From: UBA9620 sp965220695
Lineage (GTDB): Bacteria; Acidobacteriota; Vicinamibacteria; Vicinamibacterales; UBA8438
Assembly (NCBI GenBank): GCA_965220695.1
Contig: OZ244838.1
Coordinates: 2,294,001-2,358,000, forward strand
Length of the DNA stretch: 64,000 nt
Direction of reading: 5' to 3'
The notes under the pieces are model-generated. The model was not told the origin of the DNA, ran no database searches, and was given only the letters and a program-made list of their open reading frames with translations. How positions within the stretch are numbered: position 1 is the stretch's first letter; every line of letters starts with the position of its first letter. Positions 18,289-26,759 of this stretch are shown here, piece by piece. Position numbers and translations under genes: made by a program.

Positions 18289-19065
18289 TCAGCGTCCCGT
18301 GAACGTCGGTTTCCGTTTCTCGAGAAACGCCCGCGTCCCCTCCCGCGCGTCCTCGGTGCCGTTGATGAGCCCGAACGCCGTCGCCTCGAACGCCGAGGCC
18401 TCGGCCAGGGACATGTCGAGCCCGTGATGCACGGTGTCGAGAATCAGGCGCACCGCGGCCGGCGCCTGCGCCGCCAGGGTGGCGGCCAGATGCTGCACCT
18501 CGCCGGCGAGCGCGCCAGGGGCCACCACGCGATTGATCAGACCGATCCGCCACGCCTCGTCAGCGCTGACAGGCGCGCCGGTCAGCAGCATCTCGAGCCC
18601 GCGTCCACGGCCGACCAGGCGCGGCAGGCGCTGCGTGCCGCCGAATCCCGGGATCAGTCCCAGAGCGATCTCCGGTTGCCCCAGCTTGGCTGTCGCCGCG
18701 GCGACCCGCAGCGTGCACGCCATGGCGATCTCGCAACCGCCGCCGAGCGCGAAACCATTCACGGCGGCGATCACGGGCTTGCCCAGGCCTTCGATCAGCG
18801 CGCACAGACGATGTCCCGCGTCCGCCAACGCCCGCCCCGCGGCCGGCGTCAGGCGCGACAATGCGTTGATGTCGGCGCCGGCGATGAAGGCGCGGTCGCC
18901 AGCCCCCGTGAGCACGACGCAGCGAACTTCGTCGTCCTCCGCCAGACCGCGCATCGCCGCCGTCAGTGCCGCGATCGTCTCGGCGTCGAGCGCGTTCAGC
19001 ACGGCCGGCCGGTTGACCGTGACCGTCGCCACCGCTCCGTCACGCGCACTCAGAATTACGTTCAC
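18289..19065 (-). CDS. Enoyl-CoA hydratase/isomerase family protein
   Basis: A 258-residue crotonase-fold enzyme acting on acyl-CoA thioesters. The oxyanion-hole segments AFIAGADINALS and NGFALGGGCEIAMACTLRVA are intact; the latter is followed by GQPEIALGLIPGFGGTQRLPR containing the catalytic-glutamate region, which argues for hydratase activity. The start is a GTG that overlaps the stop of the VanZ-like gene (GTGA). It probably belongs to beta-oxidation with the acyl-CoA dehydrogenases elsewhere in the window. Confidence 0.9.
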   Translation of the reverse strand: MNVILSARDGAVATVTVNRPAVLNALDAETIAALTAAMRGLAEDDEVRCVVLTGAGDRAFIAGADINALSRLTPAAGRALADAGHRLCALIEGLGKPVIAAVNGFALGGGCEIAMACTLRVAAATAKLGQPEIALGLIPGFGGTQRLPRLVGRGRGLEMLLTGAPVSADEAWRIGLINRVVAPGALAGEVQHLAATLAAQAPAAVRLILDTVHHGLDMSLAEASAFEATAFGLINGTEDAREGTRAFLEKRKPTFTGR

Positions 19066-19475
19066 CGTTCATCCCCGTCCTCTTTCGTCACTATACTCCA
19101 GCCGCCTCCGGAGACCGTCACCCGGCGCCATGCCCAGATCAGGGCGACTGCCGCTGACGCGCCCACGGCATCGGCCGCCAGATCGGCAGGGTCGGCCGTG
19201 CGTCCCGGTACGAACCACTGGTGCATCTCGTCGGTCAGACCGTAGCCCGTCGCCGCGAACAACGCGAGACACGCCGCGCGGCCGGTCACCCCGGCCCGGC
19301 GCCTCCCGGCGAAGCCGCGTAACAGGAGCGCGGCCAGCATCCCGTACTCCAGCGCGTGCACTACCCCGTCGTCGATTCCGCCAGCGCTCGCCGGCAGTTC
19401 CGATATGGACGACATGGCGAAAATGAGCGCCATCATCGCCCACGCCGGCCCCCATGTCTGCACGCCACCGGTCAT
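19062..19475 (-). CDS. VanZ-like membrane protein
   Basis: A 137-residue protein with about four hydrophobic segments and the VanZ-type pattern: an N-terminal WAMMALIFAMSS helix, then GIDDGVVHALEYGMLAALLLR, then TGYGLTDEMHQWFVPGRTADPADLAADAVGA. The DEMHQ.F.PGR.....D..AD signature is characteristic. VanZ-like proteins occur widely and usually have no link to glycopeptide resistance. The start at 19475 follows a non-homologous upstream extension that is discarded. It is coupled to the enoyl-CoA hydratase gene. Confidence 0.82.
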   Translation of the reverse strand: MTGGVQTWGPAWAMMALIFAMSSISELPASAGGIDDGVVHALEYGMLAALLLRGFAGRRRAGVTGRAACLALFAATGYGLTDEMHQWFVPGRTADPADLAADAVGASAAVALIWAWRRVTVSGGGWSIVTKEDGDER

Positions 19476-19566
19476 CTTGACGGCGGGGCGATGCCTGCTG
19501 GCCTGGCGGCGCCGATCTGGGCGCGCTGAGGTGCGGGGCCGCGGCCAATGGAAGGATCCGGCGAGG

Positions 19567-19740
19567 TCACAGGGGAAACGGCAACAACAGCCAGCCAATC
19601 ACGACGGCGCCGGCCACGAAGCTCCCGAACAGGACTCCGCCCAGCTTCGCCTGTTCGAGCGGCTCGTCTTTCATGAGTACCGCGAACACCAGCGACACGA
19701 AACCGGCGAAGAGCAGCAGGGTGAGGAAATGACTGGCCAT
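19567..19740 (-). CDS. Small two-helix membrane protein, unknown function
   Basis: A 57-residue frame with two hydrophobic segments (SHFLTLLLFAGFVSLVFAVL and LFGSFVAGAVVIGWLLLPF) separated by a short charged loop, KDEPLEQAKLGG. It sits between the DUF2085/membrane-protein pair and the VanZ-like gene in the same direction, 29 bases after the preceding stop. The clean hydrophobic pattern and spacing argue for a real gene. I do not recognise the family. Confidence 0.6.
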   Translation of the reverse strand: MASHFLTLLLFAGFVSLVFAVLMKDEPLEQAKLGGVLFGSFVAGAVVIGWLLLPFPL

Positions 19741-19769
19741 CGCGGTCTACGTCCACGTCTGAACCGGTG

Positions 19770-20210
19770 TCACGGCTTGCGGCCGACCGCGATATCGAAG
19801 GCGTCGAGACACACCAACATGTTCAGCAGCCCGGACACGATCAGGAATGTGTTTCCGTACTCGAACGTCACCGCCACGACGTCGCCGGCGCCCAGCCCGC
19901 CGACGGTGGCGACCAGATATGGCAGCCCGTTGCCGAGGTCCGCCAACGCGGCCAGCAGCACGAGCGGTTGCGAGGCATCGAACGGCGCAAGTGCGCCCTC
20001 GAGCCACAGCCCGGTCGCGAACATCAGTGGGATCGCGACCAGAAACACCAGTCCCTTCTGGCGCCGGCCGAGCCAGAGATGGCCGCCGCCCGGCACCGCC
20101 CAGGCGAGCGCCACGGCGGTCAACGCCTGGCTGGAGTCGAGCGCGGCCCCCGGCGGAGGCGACTCGTCCGCTAGGCGAGTTCGCCGCGTATCACGAGACT
20201 TGCGACCCAT
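19770..20210 (-). CDS. Small multi-pass membrane protein, unknown function
   Basis: A 146-residue protein with a basic, polar N-terminus (MGRKSRDTRRTRL) followed by three or four hydrophobic segments. The motif AVPGGGHLWLGRRQKGLVFL resembles the glycine-rich start of TM2-like/acidobacterial small membrane proteins. The ATG at 20210 overlaps the end of the DUF2085 gene, so the two are co-translated. The function is unknown; a role in the envelope is likely only from its topology. Confidence 0.7.
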   Translation of the reverse strand: MGRKSRDTRRTRLADESPPPGAALDSSQALTAVALAWAVPGGGHLWLGRRQKGLVFLVAIPLMFATGLWLEGALAPFDASQPLVLLAALADLGNGLPYLVATVGGLGAGDVVAVTFEYGNTFLIVSGLLNMLVCLDAFDIAVGRKP

Positions 20211-20683
20211 GCCACCGCCGCTCCCAGGGGAATTGCCGCCAGCGCCCGCACGCCGCCGCCAACCGGCAGCACCCCGAGCGTCTCGACCGCCACCGTGATC
20301 CCGGTCGGCAAGGCGGCACCCACCACAATCGACCGCAGCGCGGACGCGGCCCGTGCAGGACCGGACCGGACACGTCCGGCACCAGCCACGAACGCACCGA
20401 GCAGAGCGCCGGCATAGAGCCCCGCACACCTCGCGCACACCGGCATCTGTACGTCCCAGAGTCGAAACGACCGGTCGGGACGCTGATGACAGATGACGCT
20501 GCCCATCAGATAGGTGCCGGCAGACATGACGGTGGCCGCACGCCCGCCCGAGTCATGGGCGAGCGCGAACGGAACCATCACCAGCAGACTCATCCAGGTC
20601 AGGGCGCCCAGCAGCAACCCACGCGCCATCCAGACCCGCATCGCTCGTCGCACGCCGGCCAGCCGGTCTGCATCTCTCATCAC
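20171..20683 (-). CDS. DUF2085 membrane protein
   Basis: A 170-residue protein with four or five predicted membrane helices and the DUF2085 signature CHQRPDRSF followed by MPVCARCAGLYAG. The cysteines and histidine suggest a metal or cofactor site, but no function is established for this family. It overlaps the PfkB gene by four bases upstream (ATGA) and the next small membrane protein downstream, so it belongs to a tightly packed operon. Confidence 0.85.
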   Translation of the reverse strand: MMRDADRLAGVRRAMRVWMARGLLLGALTWMSLLVMVPFALAHDSGGRAATVMSAGTYLMGSVICHQRPDRSFRLWDVQMPVCARCAGLYAGALLGAFVAGAGRVRSGPARAASALRSIVVGAALPTGITVAVETLGVLPVGGGVRALAAIPLGAAVAWVASLVIRGELA

Positions 20684-21591
20684 AGTGCGTCGAAGTGGGT
20701 CAGCCGTGTGAACTCGGTGAACCGCGCCCGCAACTCGGTCTGCGTCAACCGCAGCAGCCGTTCCAGACCGAAGTCTTCGACCGCGAACGAAGCAATGGCG
20801 CTACCCGCAATCATCGCACGGTTGACGGTGCCGTCGTCGATCTCGCCGGCGGACGCCAGGTACCCCATGAATCCGCCGGCGAAGGTGTCACCGGCGCCGG
20901 TCGGGTCCGCGACATGTTCGAGCGGCATCGCCGGTGCGGCGAAGAAGCGCTCGTCACGGGCCATCAGGGCGCCGTACTCGCCACGCTTGATGATAAGCAG
21001 TCGGGGGCCCAGGCCTTGAATGGCCCGCGCCGCCTGCACGAGGTTCGATTCGCCGCTGAGCTGGCGTGCTTCCTCGTCGTTGATCACCAGGGCGTCGATC
21101 CGGCGCAGTACCGCCCGCAACTCATCCGGCGTCCCGTCGATCCAGAAATTCATGGTGTCGGCAGCCACGAACCGCGGGGCGCTGGTCTGGTCGAGCACCT
21201 GAAGCTGCAGCGCCGGATGAATGTTCGCGAGAAAGACGAACGGGGTCTGCCTGTATCCTTCGGGCAACACTGGATGAAACTGGTCGAAGACGTTCAGGTG
21301 TGTGTAGATCGTCTCGCGACGCTGCAGATCGACGCTGTACTCGCCTTTCCACCGAAACGTCTCACCCGGAACGCGCTGCAACCCCTCCAGGTTGATCGGT
21401 CGGCCGGCAAACACCTGCATCTGCGCGTCGGTGAAGTCCTCGCCGACCACCGCCACCATGCGCACGTCGGTGAAGAACGACGCCGCGACGCTGAAGAACG
21501 TCGCCGCGCCACCGACCACGCGTTGCACGCTGCCGGAGGGGGCGCCGATCGAATCGAACGCCACGGAACCTACTGTCAGTATGGGAGGCAC
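20680..21591 (-). CDS. PfkB-family sugar/nucleoside kinase
   Basis: A 303-residue ribokinase-fold kinase. The C-terminal signature DPTGAGDTFAGGFMGYLA includes the catalytic aspartate of the GAGD motif, and the N-terminus has the GSVAFDSI and GGAATFFSVAASFF substrate-site segments. The missing usual GG near the N-terminus and the family's broad range leave the substrate open. It lies next to mtnP, so a role in purine or methylthioribose salvage is possible but unproven. Confidence 0.88.
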   Translation of the reverse strand: MPPILTVGSVAFDSIGAPSGSVQRVVGGAATFFSVAASFFTDVRMVAVVGEDFTDAQMQVFAGRPINLEGLQRVPGETFRWKGEYSVDLQRRETIYTHLNVFDQFHPVLPEGYRQTPFVFLANIHPALQLQVLDQTSAPRFVAADTMNFWIDGTPDELRAVLRRIDALVINDEEARQLSGESNLVQAARAIQGLGPRLLIIKRGEYGALMARDERFFAAPAMPLEHVADPTGAGDTFAGGFMGYLASAGEIDDGTVNRAMIAGSAIASFAVEDFGLERLLRLTQTELRARFTEFTRLTHFDAL

Positions 21592-21634
21592 GAGAATTCC
21601 GTCACGTCACGAGACCGGGCATGGCCGGCATCGC

Positions 21635-22528
21635 CTACTCAGCCTGGACATATTTGCCGATGATGGGCGCCAGGTCGCGCTTGACCCGCAGTGGAATCAG
21701 CTCTGGCCGCGTAATGATAGCCGAGGCGAGCGCCGAGGCGCACTCGCAGTCCCGCTCGACCGGCAGGTTGGTCACCGCCCCGGCAATGACGCGTTGCGCG
21801 GTCACCGCGTTCCGCGTCAGGATATCGATGATCATCTCGACGGTCACATCGTCGTGGCCCTCGTGCCAGCAGTCGTAGTCGGTCACGAACGCGAGCGTCG
21901 TGTAGCAGATCTCCGCTTCACGGGCCAGCTTCGCCTCTTGCAGATTGGTCATCCCGATGATGTCCATGCCCCATGACCGATAGAGCCGGGATTCGGCCAG
22001 CGTCGAGAACTGCGGCCCTTCCATGCAGACGTACGTGCCGCCGCCATGCACACGCGCACGGTCCTCAGCCGTCGCGGCGCGGGCCGCGCCGGCGGCGATA
22101 CCGCTGAGCACCGGACAGAACGGATGTGCGAACCCGACATGGGCCGCCACGCCGCCGCCGAAGAACGTGCTGACCCGGCCCCTGGTTCGATCGAGCAGTT
22201 GATCGGGGATGACGATGTCCAGCGGGCGGTATTGCTCCTGCAGGCTCCCGACCGCGCTGGCGGACAAAATCCAGTCGACCCCGAGGGACTTGAACCCGAA
22301 GATGTTGGCGCGGAAGTTCAATTCGGAGGGCAGCAACCGATGGCCCTGGCCATGGCGGGCCAGAAACGCCACCCGCCGTCCGTTCAGCATACCCGTGATG
22401 TACGGCGCCGACGGATCGCCGAACGGCGTGGCGATCTGCACTTCTTCACGGTCGGTCAGCGCCTCCATTTCATACAGGCCGCTGCCGCCGATGACCCCGA
22501 TCCGAATGTCATGCCGTGCCACGGTCAA
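21635..22528 (-). CDS. mtnP: S-methyl-5'-thioadenosine phosphorylase
   Basis: A 297-residue purine phosphorylase that splits methylthioadenosine into adenine and methylthioribose-1-phosphate. The phosphate-binding GVIGGSGLYE, the FLARHGQGHRLLPSELNFRA block, the base-site region GMTNLQEAKLAREAEICY and the TDYDCWHEGHDDVT segment mark MTA phosphorylase rather than a generic nucleoside phosphorylase. Length is typical. It is separated from the PfkB gene by 43 bases. Confidence 0.93.
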   Translation of the reverse strand: MTVARHDIRIGVIGGSGLYEMEALTDREEVQIATPFGDPSAPYITGMLNGRRVAFLARHGQGHRLLPSELNFRANIFGFKSLGVDWILSASAVGSLQEQYRPLDIVIPDQLLDRTRGRVSTFFGGGVAAHVGFAHPFCPVLSGIAAGAARAATAEDRARVHGGGTYVCMEGPQFSTLAESRLYRSWGMDIIGMTNLQEAKLAREAEICYTTLAFVTDYDCWHEGHDDVTVEMIIDILTRNAVTAQRVIAGAVTNLPVERDCECASALASAIITRPELIPLRVKRDLAPIIGKYVQAE

Positions 22529-22548
22529 CGATGCCCCGCCTGTCGCGA

Positions 22549-22995
22549 TCAGTCACGCGATCCCCCTCGCCCGGGCCGGCCCTCGGCGCCGCCGGAACGC
22601 TCCTGCTTCAACTCCACCAGCACCCCCTGAGCCGCCGACGGATGAATGAACGCCACCAGACTATCGCCGGCGCCCGCGCGCGGCGCCTCGTCGACCAGCC
22701 GCACACCGCGCGCCCTGAGATGCGCGAGCGCCGCGGCGATGTCGTCGACCCGCAATGTGACGTGGTGCAGTCCCGGCCCCCGCCGCGTGATCGAGCGCGC
22801 GATCGGAGATTCGTCGCCCGTCGCCTCGAGCAGCTCCAGCGACGCCTCGCCCACCGGAACGAACTGCGCGCGCACCTGCTGCGACGGCACCGTCTCGGAC
22901 TCGCCGACCTCCAGCCCCAACGCGTCCCGGTAGAAGGCGAGCGCGGTGTCCAGATCGCGCACCGCAATCCCGATGTGATCGAGTACCGCTTTCAT
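22549..22995 (-). CDS. mce: Methylmalonyl-CoA epimerase
   Basis: A 148-residue glyoxalase-fold protein that interconverts (S)- and (R)-methylmalonyl-CoA. The N-terminal metal-ligand segment KAVLDHIGIAVRDLDTALAF, the GPGLHHVTLRVDDIAAALA repeat and the terminal FIHPSAAQGVLVELKQ segment are typical, including the His and Glu metal ligands. It is coupled to meaB by a four-base overlap, which supports the methylmalonyl-CoA role. Confidence 0.93.
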   Translation of the reverse strand: MKAVLDHIGIAVRDLDTALAFYRDALGLEVGESETVPSQQVRAQFVPVGEASLELLEATGDESPIARSITRRGPGLHHVTLRVDDIAAALAHLRARGVRLVDEAPRAGAGDSLVAFIHPSAAQGVLVELKQERSGGAEGRPGRGGSRD

Positions 22996-24008
22996 GACCC
23001 CGGCCTCTCCTCCGCCGGGAGACCGCGGACCGCGACGCTGGACAGGGGCGCGTCGCGAGCCGCGATCGCTCCGTCCACGAGTTGCTCAGCCGCAGTGTAG
23101 GGGTCGACCTCCGCCGCCGCCACCCGCGTGACCAGTCGATCGAAGGCGCCCGCATCGAGCACCTGCTGCTCCAGACGCTCCAGGAACCGATCCGCGACCA
23201 GACGGCGCACCCACGCGCTGACCCGAGTCCGTTGGCGCCGCCGCACGGCCGCCGCGCCGCGGGCGCGAAACTGGTCGAAGGCGTCGAGCACGGCGTCGAC
23301 GCCGGCGCCGTCCAGCGCGCGGGTCCTGAGCACCGGCGGGTGCCAATCCCCGGGCGCGTACTCGTTGAATCCCAACACCGTCTCGATCTCGATCACCGCC
23401 CGGTCTGCCCCATCGTGATCCGCCTTGTTGACGATGAACAGATCGGCAATCTCCATCACCCCGGCCTTGAGCGCCTGCACGCCGTCTCCGGAGCCGGGCA
23501 TGGTCACGACGACCGTCATGTCCGCGGTGCGCGAGATCTCGATCTCCGCCTGCCCGACCCCGACGGTTTCGATCACGATCAGATCGAAACCGGCGGCATC
23601 CAGAATCACCGCGGCGTCCGCCGTCGCCCGCGCGAGCCCGCCGAGCGCGCCGCGGGTCGCCATGCTGCGCACGAAGACGCCGGCATCGGCGGCGTGCACC
23701 TGCATCCGCACCCGGTCGCCGAGCAGCGCCCCGCCGCTGAACGGGCTTGTCGGATCGACGGCCAGTATCCCGACCGTGCGGCCGCGGCGCCGCGCGCCCG
23801 CGGTCAGGCGATCGACCAGCGTGCTCTTGCCCACGCCAGGCGCACCGGTCACACCGAGCCGATACGCGCGACCACTGTGGCGGAAGACACCCTTGATGAT
23901 CGCCGCGCCGGCTCCGCCGTCCGCCTCGACCCGGCTGATCGACCTGGCGATCGCCCGGCGGTCGCCGCCGAGCACTTCCTCTGCCAACCGCTGACTCTCG
24001 GCGGTCAT
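22992..24008 (-). CDS. meaB: Methylmalonyl-CoA mutase-associated GTPase MeaB
   Basis: A 338-residue SIMIBI-class GTPase that gates cofactor loading and protects methylmalonyl-CoA mutase. The P-loop GAPGVGKSTLVD, the DPTSPFSGGALLGDRVRM switch region, IVIETVGVGQAEIEI (Walker B-like) and NKADHDGA specificity motif are intact. It lies between an acyl-CoA dehydrogenase and the epimerase with four-base overlaps on both sides, forming a propionyl/methylmalonyl-CoA operon. The mutase catalytic subunit itself is not in the window. Confidence 0.94.
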   Translation of the reverse strand: MTAESQRLAEEVLGGDRRAIARSISRVEADGGAGAAIIKGVFRHSGRAYRLGVTGAPGVGKSTLVDRLTAGARRRGRTVGILAVDPTSPFSGGALLGDRVRMQVHAADAGVFVRSMATRGALGGLARATADAAVILDAAGFDLIVIETVGVGQAEIEISRTADMTVVVTMPGSGDGVQALKAGVMEIADLFIVNKADHDGADRAVIEIETVLGFNEYAPGDWHPPVLRTRALDGAGVDAVLDAFDQFRARGAAAVRRRQRTRVSAWVRRLVADRFLERLEQQVLDAGAFDRLVTRVAAAEVDPYTAAEQLVDGAIAARDAPLSSVAVRGLPAEERPGS

Positions 24009-25153
24009 GCTGGACGATCCAGATACTCCCGGGCAATGACGAGCCGCTGAATCTCGCTCGTCCCTTCGCCGATCGTGGTCAGTTTCACGTCGCGATAGTA
24101 CTTCTCGGCCGGATAGTCCTTTACGAATCCATAGCCCCCATGAATCTGGACCCCTTCTTCAGCCGCGCGCACCGCGGTCTCGCTCGAGAAGAGCTTTGCC
24201 ATGGCGGACTCGCGCGTGGTCGGGCGGCCGCGGTCCATGAGATACGCCGCCCGGTAGGTCAGCCACCGCGCCGCCTCGATGCGGGTCGCCACGTCCGCCA
24301 ACTTGAACCGAATCGCCTGGAATTCTGCGATCGGCTTCCCGAACTGTTCCCGCACGAGGGCATGACGGCGAGCGGCCTCGAATGCGCCCTGCGACAGACC
24401 GACCGCGAGGGCGGCGATGCCGACGCGGCCCGCATCCAGCACCCGCATGGCACCGACGAACCCCTCGCCTACCGCGCCGAGCATCTGGTCGTCAGCCACG
24501 AAGCAGTCCGTCAGACACAACTCCGACGTTTCACTGGCCCGCATCCCCAACTTGTTTTCGTTCCGTCCCGATGCCAGCCCGGGCGTGTCCCGAGCGACGA
24601 TGAACGCCGAGATTCCGTGCGCTCCGCGGGTCGCATCGGTCACGGCCATGATGACGAACGTCCCAGCCAGGGAACCATGTGTCGTGAACGTCTTCGTGCC
24701 GTTCAACCGCCAGCCGTCGCCATCTCGGACCGCCGTCGTGCGGGTCGCAGCGGCGTCGCTTCCCGCCTGCGGTTCGGTCAACGCCCAGGCGCCCAGCCAG
24801 CGTCCCTCGGCGAGCGGCGTCAGGTACCGCTCTCGCTGCGCCTCGGTGCCGAACAGGTGGAGGTGCGCAGCCGCCAGACCGTTATGCGCGGCGACCGAGA
24901 GTGCGATCGACGGGTCGACCCGAGCCAACTCCTCGATGCAGATACAGTAGTCGACCGCCTGCATGGCGGCGCCGCCGTATCGCTCGGGAAACTGGATGCC
25001 CATCAACCCGAGCTCGGCCAGCCGGGGCAGCAACTCGATCGGAAACCGTTGCGCCTCATCCCATTCCATGGTGTGAGGCGCCATTTCGGCTTCGGCGAAT
25101 TCTCGAACGGTGCGTCGCAGGAGGCGTTGTTCGTCGGTGGGCCGGAGGTCCAT
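24005..25153 (-). CDS. Acyl-CoA dehydrogenase
   Basis: A 382-residue FAD-dependent dehydrogenase of the short/medium-chain type. It has the N-terminal helical domain, the flavin-contact segment WALTEPQAGSDAAATRT, the MRASETSELCLTDC strand region and the C-terminal QIHGGYGFVKDYPAEKYYRD segment followed by IGEGTSEIQRLVIARE. The expected catalytic glutamate lies in the latter (EGTSE). It heads the meaB-mce operon. A possible extended -10 (TGATAGAGT) is 11 bases before the ATG. Confidence 0.93.
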   Translation of the reverse strand: MDLRPTDEQRLLRRTVREFAEAEMAPHTMEWDEAQRFPIELLPRLAELGLMGIQFPERYGGAAMQAVDYCICIEELARVDPSIALSVAAHNGLAAAHLHLFGTEAQRERYLTPLAEGRWLGAWALTEPQAGSDAAATRTTAVRDGDGWRLNGTKTFTTHGSLAGTFVIMAVTDATRGAHGISAFIVARDTPGLASGRNENKLGMRASETSELCLTDCFVADDQMLGAVGEGFVGAMRVLDAGRVGIAALAVGLSQGAFEAARRHALVREQFGKPIAEFQAIRFKLADVATRIEAARWLTYRAAYLMDRGRPTTRESAMAKLFSSETAVRAAEEGVQIHGGYGFVKDYPAEKYYRDVKLTTIGEGTSEIQRLVIAREYLDRPA

Positions 25154-25233
25154 CGGGTTCGGTCACTCTATCACAGGGTCATCCGCGGGCCGCCGGCCGC
25201 GGGGAGGGCGTAGCAGGGCCGTTGCGACGACTC

Positions 25234-25242
25234 TGCTATGAT
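25234..25242 (+). promoter_or_regulatory. Possible extended -10 promoter upstream of the outer-membrane protein
   Basis: TGCTATGAT on the plus strand fits an extended -10 element (TGnTATnAT) in GC-rich DNA between the divergent acyl-CoA dehydrogenase gene and the 25443 gene. No good -35 is present, and a repeat element lies between this site and the start codon. Confidence 0.3.
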
Positions 25243-25299
25243 GTGGCCCGCGCCGGTGGCGGCCGCCGCCCACGGCCTTCCGAATCATGCGACGCGTCC

Positions 25300-25471
25300 T
25301 AGTTCGTGGTGAAGCCCCGCGTCGCACTGAATTTGGCGGTGCGCGGGGCTGGCACGGCGCGACGACGAAGCACATCGGGGCGTTCGTGATCCCTGCAATC
25401 AGAAGCCCGGCGCCGCCCGAGACGGCATGCAGCGCCGTTCGAATGCAGCGGGGCGTTTGCCACGAGCTGCT
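25300..25471. repeat. Dispersed terminal-inverted repeat element, copy A
   Basis: About 172 bp. The left end (TAGTTCGTGGTGAAGCCCCG) and right end (ATGCAGCGGGGCGTTTGCCA then CGAGCTGCTGG) match the ends of the copies at 29898, 41316 and 42131. The ends are imperfect inverted repeats of each other. The right end contains the ATG and first codons of the downstream outer-membrane protein. The interior is more diverged. Confidence 0.7.
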
Positions 25472-25940
25472 GGCAGCATCGATTGTGTTGGCGGTCCTGC
25501 TGGGGGCCGCTCCTGTCGCCCATGCCGACTTGACCCTGTTCGCCGGCACCAACGTCACCCCGTCGAACCGTCCTGTGCGTGGGGTGGCGGTCGGCTTCTC
25601 CCTGCTCATCGTCGGTTTCGAGTTCGAATACTCCGACACCACCGCCGACGAGATGGCGGGCGCGCCGCGACTCCAGAGCGGGATGTTCAACATGCTCGTC
25701 CAGACGCCGTTCGGCGTCGCCGGACTGCAGTTCTACGGTACGGCCGGGGGCGGCCTCTTTCGCGAAGAAGGCAGCAGCCTGCTGGAAACCAATGCCGGAA
25801 CCAATTTCGGCGGGGGCGTCAAGATCTCGATCGCCGGACCGATCCGCATGCGAGTGGACTATCGCGTGTTCAGGCTGGTCGGCACACCGCAACATACCGC
25901 TCACCAGCGAATCTACGCTGGACTGAACATCGGATTCTGA
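25443..25940 (+). CDS. Small outer-membrane beta-barrel protein
   Basis: A 165-residue exported protein with a signal peptide (MQRGVCHELLAASIVLAVLL, cleavage likely after the VAHA segment) followed by alternating hydrophobic strands ending in an aromatic residue, RIYAGLNIGF. The composition and C-terminal phenylalanine suggest an eight-stranded OmpX/OmpA-like barrel. The start ATG and first residues come from the right end of repeat copy A; an in-frame extension upstream lies inside the repeat and is discounted. It points toward the convergent genes at 26151. Specific function unknown. Confidence 0.72.
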   Translation: MQRGVCHELLAASIVLAVLLGAAPVAHADLTLFAGTNVTPSNRPVRGVAVGFSLLIVGFEFEYSDTTADEMAGAPRLQSGMFNMLVQTPFGVAGLQFYGTAGGGLFREEGSSLLETNAGTNFGGGVKISIAGPIRMRVDYRVFRLVGTPQHTAHQRIYAGLNIGF

Positions 25941-26150
25941 ACCGGGGATTGCACGCCCCGACATTCGGCCAATCCTCCTGCGTTGCAGGCAAACGCGCGC
26001 ACCGCGTGCACACGACCGACTGGATCGGCTGGCGCGCCGGATGGGCGCCGTAAATGACGGTCAGGAAACGAAGAGGCCGCGATCCCGGCCACGCAAGGGC
26101 GACCTGGATCGCGGTTCAGAGACCCATGACCTGGCAGTTGGTAACGGCCG
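25941..26150. other. Convergent intergenic region without recognised genes
   Basis: About 210 bases between two converging genes. It contains a 7-bp inverted pair, GCGATCC near 26080 and GGATCGC near 26110, that could form a weak transcription-ending hairpin, but there is no U-tract. Nothing else is recognised. Confidence 0.35.
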
Positions 26151-26660
26151 TCAGAATTCCATCACGGACGTGAGGTTGAGCGCGTACGCGCCCGGCGCCA
26201 GGGCGCTGGTGTAGGAGGCGTACAGCTCCCGAACCTCGTCACCGTTTCCTGGCGGCCCTCCGGCATATTCCTCGGCCAACACCGTGATGTGCTGGTAGTC
26301 CCCACCAGGCACTGCCGGATCCAGCACTTGCAGGTAGACGGCGGTGTTACCGGGACCGGCCTCGGCTGCCCGATAGAGTTCAAAACCGGCGCCCATCCGC
26401 GCGCGCTGAGCGTCGCTGCTTCCGGCAAGCGTCTCGCCGTAGGCACGCATGAAACGCTCGTAGTCGGCAGTGTTCGCCGAATTGACGTAATTGACCACGA
26501 TGACCTCGTTTCCAGTGAAGGTCAGGGCGGGGATCTGCGCGGCTTCGGATCGCGGGGTAAATACGCTTCCCAGCACGACGCCGACAGCGAGCGCCGCCAC
26601 GATGGCCGTGCCCATCCACACGTGGTTCGTCCGAAACCGCCTTCTCAATATCGTCCGCAT
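26151..26660 (-). CDS. Anchored periplasmic protein, unknown function (paralogue 1)
   Basis: A 169-residue protein with a basic N-terminus (MRTILRRRFRTNHVW) and one hydrophobic segment (about residues 16-34), then a soluble domain. The domain has the motif VYLQVLDPAVPGGDY, shared with the adjacent gene at 26760 (FLYISVLDPVVPGVDY). The start at 26660 is chosen because AAGGAGG lies six bases upstream. I do not recognise the family. The two genes are a tandem duplication of a small secreted or anchored domain. Confidence 0.72.
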   Translation of the reverse strand: MRTILRRRFRTNHVWMGTAIVAALAVGVVLGSVFTPRSEAAQIPALTFTGNEVIVVNYVNSANTADYERFMRAYGETLAGSSDAQRARMGAGFELYRAAEAGPGNTAVYLQVLDPAVPGGDYQHITVLAEEYAGGPPGNGDEVRELYASYTSALAPGAYALNLTSVMEF

Positions 26661-26700
26661 CAATTCCTCCTTCATACCTGCTCGGCTTTCCGAGTGCGCT

Positions 26701-26729
26701 ACTTTACCGTAACCATCCCGCTGAACCAA
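26701..26729 (-). promoter_or_regulatory. Candidate sigma-70 promoter for the 26660 gene
   Basis: On the minus strand TTGGTT and TAAAGT are separated by 17 bases, 40-50 bases upstream of the ATG at 26660. Both hexamers are imperfect, but the spacing is ideal. Confidence 0.4.
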
Positions 26730-26759
26730 ACGATTCCGTGCGTGGCGCCGCCTCCCGGT

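Noticed and set aside
19062..19475. Glycopeptide-resistance gene (VanZ)
   Set aside because: VanZ-like domains are common in housekeeping membrane proteins; no van genes are nearby.
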